A DNA stretch of 43,481 bases from Firmicutes bacterium UBA3920. Its GTDB lineage: Bacteria; Bacillota; Clostridia; Caldicoprobacterales; Xylanivirgaceae. The position numbers and the translations under genes were made by a program. The DNA lies in NCBI GenBank assembly GCA_002386065.1, contig DGES01000120.1:1597-45077 (forward strand), given 5' to 3'. Under the pieces are notes generated by a model, which had not been told where the DNA came from, ran no database searches, and saw only the letters and a list, made by a program, of their open reading frames with translations. This document shows, piece by piece, positions 9,001 through 16,270 of this stretch (within the stretch, counting starts at the first letter, position 1; each line of letters begins with the position of its first letter).

Positions 9001-9624
9001 ATGTTAGAGTCCATATTGTTAGTAGTAGTACTATCATTAGATGCCTTCATAGCTAGTATAGCCTATGGAACCAATAAAATAAAAATTCCCCTGACTTCAA
9101 TATCTATTATCAACATAATATGTGCATCCTTCCTTGCGATATCTCTTTTCCTAGGCTCTGTAATAAAAAGGATCATACCAGAAGATATGACTATAATAAT
9201 AAGTTCTATTATTTTAATGTGCCTAGGAGTCTATTACTTGTTTGAAAGTATAATCAAATCATATATAGGCAAACATCTCAATTCAAACAAAAAAATAAAT
9301 TTAAATCTATTTGATTTCGAACTCATAATAAATATCTATGTGGACGAAACAAAAGCCGATTTTGACAATTCTAAGTATTTAAATTCAAAAGAAGCTTTAT
9401 ATCTTGCAACAGCTCTCTCTTTGGATTCCCTTGCAATAGGTTTTGGAAGTAGTTTAGGAAATATAAACTATCTTAGGGTAATTCTACTATCACTAATCTT
9501 CGATATGATTGCAGTATCTACAGGGGTATTTATAGGAAGAAAGTTTGCGGAAAAGTCAACGATAAATATATCTTGGTTAGCCGGAGTAATTCTTATAATT
9601 TTAGCTGTTTTAAAATGGACATAA
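9001..9624 (+). CDS. ytaF: Sporulation membrane protein YtaF (MntP-like fold)
   Basis: 207 residues from ATG 9001, which has GGAG 7 nt upstream; an in-frame ATG at 8956 has no ribosome site. Two copies of the family motif LSLDAF/LSLDSLA mark the two three-helix halves typical of the MntP/YtaF family, joined by a hydrophilic linker (about residues 95-135). YtaF is a conserved sporulation-associated membrane protein whose transported substrate, if any, is unknown. It is the only complete + strand gene in the window; it is divergent from the DUF1614/spoIIP group. The 176-bp upstream region holds no promoter I would defend. Confidence 0.82.
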   Translation: MLESILLVVVLSLDAFIASIAYGTNKIKIPLTSISIINIICASFLAISLFLGSVIKRIIPEDMTIIISSIILMCLGVYYLFESIIKSYIGKHLNSNKKINLNLFDFELIINIYVDETKADFDNSKYLNSKEALYLATALSLDSLAIGFGSSLGNINYLRVILLSLIFDMIAVSTGVFIGRKFAEKSTINISWLAGVILIILAVLKWT

Positions 9625-9661
9625 AATTACCAGATATAATTATATCTGGTAATTTTATGTC
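9618..9661. terminator. 44-nt perfect palindrome, bidirectional terminator at ytaF/nrdR
   Basis: Bases 9618-9661 are a perfect inverted repeat about the centre of ATAATTAT, without a mismatch. It contains the ytaF stop codon (9622-9624), so the left arm includes the last codons. It lies between convergent ytaF and nrdR. The runs of T on either side of each arm are short, so termination strength is uncertain. A second small hairpin (CGTTTTA/TAAAACG, 9668-9688) sits beside it, next to the nrdR stop. Confidence 0.75.
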
Positions 9662-9689
9662 GCATACCGTTTTATTAAATTTAAAACGA

Positions 9690-10142
9690 TTATTCATTTA
9701 ATAATTTTTTTAACTCTTCCATAAAAGTATTTATATCCTTAAACTGTCTATAGACAGAGGCAAAACGTACATATGCCACTTCGTCTAATTCTTTAAGCCG
9801 CTCCATCACCATCTCTCCTATCTCCTGGCTTGTTATTTCCTGTTCCAAAGAATTATAAATGGTCTTTTCTACATCCTCCACTAGAAGTTCCATATCTTTT
9901 ATGGCAACTGGCCGCTTTTCACATGCCTTTAAAAGTCCATTCATTATTTTACTACTGTCAAAAGCCTCACGTCGGCCATCTTTTTTTATTACAAATATGG
10001 GCATATGTTCTATCTTTTCATAGGTTGTAAAACGTTTACCACAGTTTATACACTCTCTACGCCGGCGTATAACCGTACCATCATCTGTAGGTCTTGAATC
10101 TACTACTTTACTCTCTTGATAACTACAAAATGGACATTTCAT
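9690..10142 (-). CDS. nrdR: Transcriptional repressor NrdR
   Basis: 150 residues, the normal NrdR length. The N-terminal zinc ribbon has CPFC and CINC pairs within the typical RRRRECINCGKRFTTYE stretch, followed by an ATP-cone domain (residues about 49-139, VIKKDGRREAFDSSKI). NrdR senses ATP/dATP and represses ribonucleotide reductase genes. No NrdR-box pair was seen near its own promoter and no nrd genes are in the window. ATG 10142 has AGGAG 5 nt upstream. Its position next to sigG and ylmC is common in Clostridia. Confidence 0.96.
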   Translation of the reverse strand: MKCPFCSYQESKVVDSRPTDDGTVIRRRRECINCGKRFTTYEKIEHMPIFVIKKDGRREAFDSSKIMNGLLKACEKRPVAIKDMELLVEDVEKTIYNSLEQEITSQEIGEMVMERLKELDEVAYVRFASVYRQFKDINTFMEELKKLLNE

Positions 10143-10319
10143 CTCCTATATCATTCCCTTCAATTATATTCCCTCTATGAGAATATCTACTACTCAATAA
10201 AGCCATAATTTAAGTATCTAGTATAGAATCTCACTTGATACAACAATATTGGCAGCTACAATTTACATTATAAAACATTTCCTAGAATATTAAAAGCAGA
10301 TAAATATTATTTGAAGGAT

Positions 10320-10565
10320 TTAATCCTTTTGGGTATCAAAGTCTACTAATATTACATCATCACCTATTCTCTTTATTTTTTCCCATGGAATCACTATATC
10401 GCCATCTCCCTTTAAAAAACCTAGAATTTTATTTCCGCCTGGTACAACTATAGCGGTAATTCGTCCTTCATACAAATTAAATTCCATATCAATTACATAC
10501 CCCAATCTCTTACCGTTGTTTATATTTATTACCTCTTTTTGTCTAAAATCTGATGATTTTGTCAT
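10320..10565 (-). CDS. YlmC/YmxH family PRC-barrel sporulation protein
   Basis: 81 residues. The sequence MTKSSDFRQKEVININNGKR followed by LGYVIDMEF and the ending VIPWEKIKRIGDDVILVDF is typical of the YlmC/YmxH family, single PRC-barrel domains. B. subtilis has two copies, one next to sigG. Function is not established. It lies downstream of sigG but is separated from it by two strong terminators, so it must have its own promoter in the 155 bp between; I could not identify one clearly. ATG 10565 is preceded by a G-rich ribosome site. Confidence 0.85.
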   Translation of the reverse strand: MTKSSDFRQKEVININNGKRLGYVIDMEFNLYEGRITAIVVPGGNKILGFLKGDGDIVIPWEKIKRIGDDVILVDFDTQKD

Positions 10566-10720
10566 ATTCCTTCCACCCCTTTTGACCTTTGTACTTCCTA
10601 TCTAAAAATATATTCCTATTAAAATAAAAAATGCTCCCAATATGGCGAACAAAATTTATTTATCAAATAAAAAACTATAGGATATAATCATTTAAGTTTA
10701 AAATTCAAATAACTGTATAT

Positions 10721-10756
10721 AAAAAATTATAGCCCTCTTTTAAAACGAGAGCTATA
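10721..10756 (-). terminator. Second of two tandem terminators after sigG
   Basis: On the minus strand the arms TATAGCTCTC and GAGGGCTATA (10756-10747 and 10737-10728, one G-U pair) enclose a 9-nt loop and are followed by a T run (10726-10721). It lies 26 bp beyond the first terminator. Confidence 0.75.
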
Positions 10757-10774
10757 GTATCTCAACCAACCATA

Positions 10775-10814
10775 TAAAAAAAGACCTTTAGCTGTTTTAG
10801 TAAACTAAAAGTCT
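10775..10814 (-). terminator. First of two tandem terminators after sigG
   Basis: On the minus strand, AGACTTTTAG (10814-10805) pairs with CTAAAGGTCT (10791-10782) with one G-U pair, followed by seven T residues (10781-10775). It begins 10 bp past the sigG stop codon and is a textbook intrinsic terminator. Confidence 0.88.
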
Positions 10815-10824
10815 TCTATTATCT

Positions 10825-11598
10825 TTACACATATTTCCTCATGTGAATAAGAGCTGATTTTTCCAACCTTGATACTTGAGCCTGTGATATTCCTATCTCC
10901 TCTGCAACCTCCATCTGCGTTCTACCTTCAAAGAATCTCAAAGTAAGTATTAATCTTTCCCTATCATTTAAATTTTCCATCGCTTCTTTCAATGCAATAC
11001 TCTGGAGCCAATCATCATCTTGATGATTTTCATCTTTTACTTGATCCATCACGTAAATTGCATCTCCTCCATCATGGTATATAGGTTCAAATAAGGATAT
11101 AGGATCTTGTATAGCGTCTAAGGCAAATACCACTTCTTCTCTAGGAAGATCCAATGCTTTTGCAATTTCCGAAATAGTAGGCTCCTTTGAATTTTTGTTT
11201 ATCATCTGTTCCCTTACCTGCATTGCTTTATATGCAATATCTCTAAGTGATCGGCTAACTCTTATGGGGTTATTATCCCTTAAGTATCGTCTTATTTCTC
11301 CAATTATCATAGGTACTGCATAAGTTGAGAATCTTACATTATGCGAAGTATCAAAATTATCAATAGCTTTAATAAGTCCTATACACCCCACTTGAAAGAG
11401 ATCGTCTAAATTTTCACCTCGATTATTAAATCTCTGTATAACACTTAAAACTAACCGAAGATTCCCCTTTATAAATTCCTCCCGTGCTTTAGTATCTCCT
11501 GCATCGATACGCTCAAACAGCACCATCATCTCCTCATTTGTGAGCACAGGCAACTTAGAAGTATTTACACCGCAGATTTCTACCTTATTTGAAAACAT
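10825..11598 (-). CDS. sigG: RNA polymerase sigma-G, late forespore sigma factor
   Basis: 257 residues. Region 2 (NLDDLFQVGCIGLIKAIDNFD), the -10 recognition stretch and region 4 with a helix-turn-helix (TQMEVAEEIGISQAQVSRLEK) are intact. The start of the protein, MFSNKVEICGVNTSKLPVL, is the conserved sigma-G N-terminus, which decides for ATG 11598; an in-frame ATG at 11619 lies upstream of the ribosome site GGAGG (11608-11612). It follows sigE by 73 bp, the standard spoIIGA-sigE-sigG order. A sigma-F-type promoter and a ribosome-site-sequestering hairpin sit in that gap (separate entries). Sigma-G directs late forespore genes after engulfment. Confidence 0.97.
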   Translation of the reverse strand: MFSNKVEICGVNTSKLPVLTNEEMMVLFERIDAGDTKAREEFIKGNLRLVLSVIQRFNNRGENLDDLFQVGCIGLIKAIDNFDTSHNVRFSTYAVPMIIGEIRRYLRDNNPIRVSRSLRDIAYKAMQVREQMINKNSKEPTISEIAKALDLPREEVVFALDAIQDPISLFEPIYHDGGDAIYVMDQVKDENHQDDDWLQSIALKEAMENLNDRERLILTLRFFEGRTQMEVAEEIGISQAQVSRLEKSALIHMRKYV

Positions 11599-11607
11599 GC
11601 CACATTT

Positions 11608-11657
11608 CCTCCATCCCAAATTATCCTTTCATAAAAAGATTATTACCTTGGATGGAG
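11608..11657 (-). promoter_or_regulatory. Hairpin sequestering the sigG ribosome-binding site in readthrough mRNA
   Basis: On the minus strand CTCCATCC (11657-11650) is exactly complementary to GGATGGAG (11616-11609), which contains the sigG Shine-Dalgarno sequence; a G-U pair can extend the stem. The loop is 33 nt. A transcript coming through from sigE carries both arms and would have its ribosome site covered. A transcript from the local sigma-F-type promoter starts after the first arm and would not. A comparable leader hairpin is known for B. subtilis sigG. Confidence 0.7.
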
Positions 11658-11667
11658 ATTTTTATTC
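11639..11667 (-). promoter_or_regulatory. Sigma-F-type promoter of sigG
   Basis: Minus strand GAATA (11667-11663), 15-bp spacer, GGTAATAAT (11647-11639). The second element fits the sigma-F -10 pattern GGnnAnAnT fully; the first differs by one base from GYATA. The expected start point near 11632 leaves a short leader with the ribosome site at 11608-11612. In B. subtilis sigG is transcribed by sigma-F. Confidence 0.65.
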
Positions 11668-11671
11668 TCTT

Positions 11672-12403
11672 TCACAGCATCCTATTAATTTCCTTTTTTA
11701 ACCTCTTTATTATTTTTTTCTCCAGTCTAGATATATATGATTGGGATATCCCTAAAATATCTGCTACTTCTTTCTGGGTCTTTTCATCACCATCGTCAAG
11801 TCCAAATCTAAGTTCCACTATTCTCTGTTCCCTATCTGTAAGTTTACTCATTGCAATTCTTAAAAGTTCCCTGTCCACTTGTTCTTCAACAAATTTATAT
11901 ACAAGATCATTTTCTGTCCCCAATATATCAGACAAAAGCAGTTCATTCCCATCCCAATCTATATTTAAGGGTTCATCAAAAGAAATCTCAGATTTTGTCT
12001 TGCCGTTCCTTCTAAGATACATAAGTATCTCATTCTCTATACATCGAGAAGCGTAGGTTGCAAGTTTTATCTTTCGCATAGGATCAAATGTGTTTACAGC
12101 CTTTATAAGTCCAATGGTTCCAATAGATATTAGATCCTCAATACCTACTCCCGTATTTTCAAATTTTCTTGCTATGTATACAACCAATCTTAAATTTCGT
12201 TCTATAAGAGTACTTCTAACTGAGTTATCCCCATCTTTTAATAGATCTACAAGCAGACCTTCCTCTTCATTTGTAAGTGGTGGAGGTAATGCCTCACTAC
12301 CTCCTATATAGAATATAGGATATTGCTCAAGTAAATTAAGACTCTTTAGTATCTTAAATACTAACCTATTGTAATTGAATACAATCTTTTCATTTAATGA
12401 CAT
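11672..12403 (-). CDS. sigE: Pro-sigma-E, early mother-cell sigma factor
   Basis: 243 residues. About 30 N-terminal residues form an amphipathic/hydrophobic pro-sequence, followed by the invariant FYIGGSEALPPPL, which is where SpoIIGA cleavage of pro-sigma-E occurs in B. subtilis (just ahead of YIGGSEALPPPL). Region 2 (ARKFENTGVGIEDLISIGTIGLIKAVNTFDP) and region 4 helix-turn-helix (TQKEVADILGISQSYISRLEK) are intact. ATG 12403 has AGGAGGTG 8 nt upstream and lies 14 bp after spoIIGA, its activating protease. Sigma-E turns on engulfment and coat genes such as spoIIP and spoIVA found elsewhere in this window. Confidence 0.98.
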   Translation of the reverse strand: MSLNEKIVFNYNRLVFKILKSLNLLEQYPIFYIGGSEALPPPLTNEEEGLLVDLLKDGDNSVRSTLIERNLRLVVYIARKFENTGVGIEDLISIGTIGLIKAVNTFDPMRKIKLATYASRCIENEILMYLRRNGKTKSEISFDEPLNIDWDGNELLLSDILGTENDLVYKFVEEQVDRELLRIAMSKLTDREQRIVELRFGLDDGDEKTQKEVADILGISQSYISRLEKKIIKRLKKEINRML

Positions 12404-12417
12404 ACCATATACACCTC

Positions 12418-13314
12418 CTAATGAATTATCTCAGGATTTATGAGTGCATGATAATTCTCTGCTTTTGATAATCTATTATTGTATATCCCGACCACAACAC
12501 TATCTGTATTTATCCAGTTTTCATCAATTAGTACACCTAATCCATCAGGTTTAAAGCCTATTAACATACCATTAGCTTTTCCAAGGGCAGTAAAAGGTAT
12601 GAGTCTAAATCTCCCTATCCATCGTGAGTTTGACATATGCTTAGTGACACATGCCAAATCATCTTCAAGTGAATTTTCAAATATTTTTTTTATTTCTGAA
12701 GGAAGGATCTCTCTTACCTCTTTATACTCTATTACAACTACGGGATGATTACTCACTGGATCATAAAGTAAATTACCTGTATCTAGTAAAGCTTGTGTTG
12801 AAACCACATCCCTATCAAAGGATATACATATACTATATATAAGGTCTCCTTTAGAAAATTTACACCTTATATATGTACACAATCTTTTGAAACTTATTGG
12901 TAAAAATACACATACCATTAAAAGTAACTTTGTGGGATAATCGCTTATATAAAAAACACCATTTTCAATTAAAATTCTGTCCTCAAAAAAATAATAAATA
13001 CCTAATGCTGCACCACCAAAAGCAAAAGTCACCATATAGAAGAATGTAAATATTTTTAAGAACTCCTTAAAATTCATCAGATCGTATGAAATCAATATCA
13101 TAATTAATGAGAGAAAAAGTTTCAAAGAAAATCGCTGTAAAAATTCATAGCCAGGTATGAATATTAATACGGCATATATACCTCCAACTGCAGCAGATAA
13201 AAACATTCGCCATACTGTACTTCGCCCTTTTGATAAGTTGAGAGTTGTATAAAGTAGGAGAAAATTCATTATTAAATTATCTAGCCATATTATATCTATA
13301 TACCTATACTCTAT
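12418..13314 (-). CDS. spoIIGA: Sigma-E processing aspartic peptidase SpoIIGA, non-canonical start
   Basis: Membrane-embedded aspartic protease that cleaves pro-sigma-E. The N-terminal half has about five hydrophobic segments and the C-terminal domain carries the catalytic motif DTGNLLYDP, equivalent to DSGNQLYDP of B. subtilis. The first ATG is 13269, but it has no ribosome site and the conserved first helix begins earlier: in frame upstream reads YIDIIWLDNLI, as expected for the family. The frame is open back to a TAG at 13341-13339 and contains no ATG, GTG or TTG; the only near-start is ATA 13314, behind G-rich Shine-Dalgarno-like sequence (13332-13319). Either ATA is used or a base is wrong or mutated. 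Confidence 0.9.
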   Translation of the reverse strand: MEYRYIDIIWLDNLIMNFLLLYTTLNLSKGRSTVWRMFLSAAVGGIYAVLIFIPGYEFLQRFSLKLFLSLIMILISYDLMNFKEFLKIFTFFYMVTFAFGGAALGIYYFFEDRILIENGVFYISDYPTKLLLMVCVFLPISFKRLCTYIRCKFSKGDLIYSICISFDRDVVSTQALLDTGNLLYDPVSNHPVVVIEYKEVREILPSEIKKIFENSLEDDLACVTKHMSNSRWIGRFRLIPFTALGKANGMLIGFKPDGLGVLIDENWINTDSVVVGIYNNRLSKAENYHALINPEIIH

Positions 13315-13356
13315 CCCACTCCCATCACCCCTATTCCTCTATACTTCTCATATACT

Positions 13357-13390
13357 ATTATATATCTATACATATCAAAATATTGTAGAA
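13357..13390 (-). promoter_or_regulatory. Candidate Spo0A-dependent promoter of spoIIGA
   Basis: Minus strand TATAAT (13362-13357) has no good -35 at 17 bp, but a near 0A box lies further upstream: TGTAGAA on the + strand (13384-13390), one base off TGTCGAA. That places it about where Spo0A overlaps the distant -35 of B. subtilis spoIIG. Weak evidence from one box. Confidence 0.35.
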
Positions 13391-13404
13391 CCATGTATAT
13401 GAAA

Positions 13405-13447
13405 CAAAAAAAAGAAACGACAATAATATTTTTTATTGTCGTTTCTT
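13405..13447 (-). terminator. ftsZ terminator
   Basis: A perfect 15-bp inverted repeat (AAGAAACGACAATAA, 13412-13426, with 13433-13447) has a 6-nt loop and, on the minus strand, runs into eight T residues. It starts 11 bp past the ftsZ stop and closes the dcw operon, so spoIIGA needs its own promoter. Confidence 0.9.
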
Positions 13448-13458
13448 GAAAAATTTAT

Positions 13459-14535
13459 TTATTTTCCATATCTTCCTCTTCGTAAGAAGGTTGGAATATC
13501 AAGATCATCTTCCATATCCTGACTTCCCTTGGTCTGGTCTAACGTCTGGCCCATTTTTTTATCCTTTTGCCTTTCCTTATCTTTCTGCTCAAATCCAGTA
13601 GCAATAACGGTAATACTCACTTCATCTTGTAAATTTTCATCTATAACTGCACCAAAGATTATATTAGCATCTGGATGAGCTGCTTCAGCCACTAACTCGG
13701 CAGCTTCATTTACTTCATGTAAACCGAGATCTTCACTACCTGTTATGTTTAACAGTACCCCTTTAGCACCTTCTATGGTTGTCTCCAAGAGGGGGCTCTG
13801 TATAGCCTGCTTTGTGGCTTCTATTGCCCTATTATCTCCTGCTGCCCTTCCTATGCCCATATGAGCTAGACCTTTTTCCTGCATAATGGTTCTAACATCA
13901 GCAAAATCAAGATTTACAAGACCAGGCACAGCAATAAGATCAGATATGCCTTGCACACCTTGTCTCAATATATCATCTGCCACCTTAAAGGCCTCTAGCA
14001 TAGACGTACGTTTTTCTACTACCTGAAGCAGTCGGTCATTAGGTATTGTCACTAGGGTATCTACCCTTCCTTTCAATGCATCTATTCCTTTTTCAGCATT
14101 TAGCATACGTCGTCTTCCCTCAAACATAAAAGGTTTGGTAACTACTCCTACAGTAAGTATACCCATCTCTTTGCTTACATCAGCTACAACCGGTGCCGCA
14201 CCAGTACCCGTACCACCACCCATTCCAGCTGTTATAAATAACATATCAGTACCTTTTAATGCTTGATATATTTCTTCATAACTCTCCTCTGCTGCTTTCT
14301 GTCCTATTTCAGGATCAGCACCTGCACCTAAACCCTTGGTGAGTTTTTCTCCTATTTGAATTTTTTGATCTGCCTTCGAGAGAAATAATGCTTGTTTATC
14401 TGTATTTATAGCTATAAATTCAACTCCCTGTAAGCCAAATTCTATCATACGATTTACAGCATTATTCCCTCCTCCACCAACGCCTACTACCTTGATTTGT
14501 GCAAAATGTCCTGTATCAACATCAAACTCAAGCAC
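13459..14535 (-). CDS. ftsZ: Cell division GTPase FtsZ
   Basis: 358 residues, somewhat short because the C-terminal linker is brief. The tubulin signature GMGGGTGTGAAP (about 104-115), the T7-loop region NLDFADVRTIM and the C-terminal peptide DDLDIPTFLRRGR that binds FtsA are all present. FtsZ forms the Z ring at mid-cell and, in sporulation, at polar sites. The start is GTG 14535, 7 nt after AAGGGGG; those 7 nt are all T. It is the last gene of the dcw cluster and is followed by a strong terminator. Confidence 0.98.
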   Translation of the reverse strand: MLEFDVDTGHFAQIKVVGVGGGGNNAVNRMIEFGLQGVEFIAINTDKQALFLSKADQKIQIGEKLTKGLGAGADPEIGQKAAEESYEEIYQALKGTDMLFITAGMGGGTGTGAAPVVADVSKEMGILTVGVVTKPFMFEGRRRMLNAEKGIDALKGRVDTLVTIPNDRLLQVVEKRTSMLEAFKVADDILRQGVQGISDLIAVPGLVNLDFADVRTIMQEKGLAHMGIGRAAGDNRAIEATKQAIQSPLLETTIEGAKGVLLNITGSEDLGLHEVNEAAELVAEAAHPDANIIFGAVIDENLQDEVSITVIATGFEQKDKERQKDKKMGQTLDQTKGSQDMEDDLDIPTFLRRGRYGK

Positions 14536-14549
14536 AAAAAAACCCCCTT

Positions 14550-15791
14550 CTACTTGTTAAAGAATGCTGAAAGCCATCCTATTATTCTATCTTTAATACT
14601 TATACGCTCATCATCTATATGCCTATTTCTCACATCCTCAGTTTCTACACCCTCAGATGAAATTTCCATTGCCTGTTCACCTATCAATGCATATGTACTA
14701 GCAAGGGCCTCTACATTAGATATATCAATTAAATGAGGTTGTCCTATTCGTAAATTGCTACAACCAAGATGAACACTGGCAAAATCCTTTGCTCCTTTTA
14801 TTGGAGCAACTCCTCCACCTATAAGGACTGCACTACACTTTTTTCTATCAATCACATTTGAACTATCTATACTCTCTACTATAAGCTCAAAAATCTCTTC
14901 TACTCTTAATTCGGCTATTTCTTGTATATAGTTAAGTGGTATATCTTTAATTTTTTCTCCAATCTTTAAAGGCATATATAACTGTTCTCGTTTTCCAGTA
15001 TTCGATGAATTAATTCCAAGTATACATTGCCCCTTTAACTCTTCTGCTTGTTTAAATGGTATATCCATTCCTATTGACAAGTCACTTGTTATATTGAAAC
15101 CACCAACTGGAATCCAGTCTGTATATACAGGTACTCCACCTCTATATATTATTATATCAGTCGACCTGCCTCCTATATCAATAAGTATACCACCATTTTG
15201 CCTCTCTGTCTCTGTTAAAAATACATTCCCAGATGATAAAAGTGTAGGCCTTACATAATCGACATGAATACCTAACTTTCCCAACTCTCCCGTAAGCTTT
15301 GAAACAAACTCCTGATTTATGCACACAAGAGAGCTATTCACTGTCAACGTCCTTCCCTGCATATCTATGGGAACATCTACTTGACTTCTTTGTTCATCTA
15401 TAGTATATAACTTGGGTATTGTCTGTAATATATGCCATTCATCAGGTAATGGATATTTTCCACAACCTTCAACTGCCTTAGAGATATGATATGATGTTAT
15501 AGTTTCTCCATCAATATCTATACTATAGCTATTCTCCAAGATACCAGTATGATATCCTGGTATACCTAGAATGGTTCGAACTGATTCTACCCCTATTATA
15601 TCCTTAAGCCAAATTACTGCTTCACTGAGTATAGAAACAATGTCCATGTTGTTCCAGTCATCCATTTGTATGTCTGAAGTATAGGGAAAAGACTGAATTG
15701 CCTCTATGCTAATATATTTCTTTGTTTCTCGTGCTATAATTATTGCTAACTTAGTAGTTCCTAAATCTATTGCCATCAGATATTCATTCAA
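14550..15791 (-). CDS. ftsA: Cell division protein FtsA
   Basis: 413 residues, actin-like fold. The phosphate-1 motif AIDLGTTKLAIII is at the N-terminus, the phosphate-2 block ILIDIGGRSTDIIIYRGG in the middle, and the adenosine motif VLIGGGVAPIKG towards the C-terminus. The last residues, ISIKDRIIGWLSAFFNK, form the amphipathic membrane-targeting helix. FtsA tethers FtsZ to the membrane. The start is TTG 15791, 9 nt after AAGGGG; an ATG five codons later has no good site. It is 14 bp upstream of ftsZ. Sequence identity to model FtsA proteins is clearly low outside the motifs. Confidence 0.92.
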   Translation of the reverse strand: MNEYLMAIDLGTTKLAIIIARETKKYISIEAIQSFPYTSDIQMDDWNNMDIVSILSEAVIWLKDIIGVESVRTILGIPGYHTGILENSYSIDIDGETITSYHISKAVEGCGKYPLPDEWHILQTIPKLYTIDEQRSQVDVPIDMQGRTLTVNSSLVCINQEFVSKLTGELGKLGIHVDYVRPTLLSSGNVFLTETERQNGGILIDIGGRSTDIIIYRGGVPVYTDWIPVGGFNITSDLSIGMDIPFKQAEELKGQCILGINSSNTGKREQLYMPLKIGEKIKDIPLNYIQEIAELRVEEIFELIVESIDSSNVIDRKKCSAVLIGGGVAPIKGAKDFASVHLGCSNLRIGQPHLIDISNVEALASTYALIGEQAMEISSEGVETEDVRNRHIDDERISIKDRIIGWLSAFFNK

Positions 15792-15899
15792 TATATTCTA
15801 CCCCTTTTCAGTAGAAGCAATATATAGCATATCATGCTCTATAAAAATATAGTACTAATTTATAATATCATAAAAAGACTGAAATTTAAATGGTTTTAT

Positions 15900-16268
15900 T
15901 TACTTATTTTTATCATCTTCTAAGTAAGATCTATTTCTGAGATATCCTAAAAAATAACGGCGAATTACTGCAAAATTATTAAACATCCTATTACCAAATG
16001 CAAATATTGCAGCTAAATATATGGGTACATCTAACCTATCCCCTAAATAAGCAAGACCAGCAGCCAAGAAAGAATTGCCGAAAAAACCTGATATAAATAC
16101 ATCTGTTTCAAAATTTCCTTCTAACTGGGCCCTTATAGCTCCAAAAACTGAGTCAAGAGCTGCCAATACTGCAATTGACATGTATGACGAATATGCTATA
16201 GGTACTCTTATAGGAAGTAACATTCCCAATAAAATTCCAATTAACATTCCCAAAATAGGTAGCCACAT
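15900..16268 (-). CDS. Small basic protein (DUF1290 family)
   Basis: 122 residues with about three hydrophobic segments, then a basic C-terminus (RRYFLGYLRNRSYLEDDKNK). The central text AALDSVFGAIRAQLEGNFETDVFISGFFGNSFLAAGLAYLGDRL is characteristic of the Sbp/YlxR-neighbour family DUF1290, found between DUF881 genes and ftsA in Clostridia and Actinobacteria. Function is unknown; location suggests a divisome or envelope role. ATG 16268 overlaps nothing and has AAGGTG 7 nt upstream; the preceding DUF881 gene ends 2 bp before it. A 108-bp gap to ftsA follows without a clear promoter. Confidence 0.88.
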   Translation of the reverse strand: MWLPILGMLIGILLGMLLPIRVPIAYSSYMSIAVLAALDSVFGAIRAQLEGNFETDVFISGFFGNSFLAAGLAYLGDRLDVPIYLAAIFAFGNRMFNNFAVIRRYFLGYLRNRSYLEDDKNK

Positions 16269-16270
16269 AT

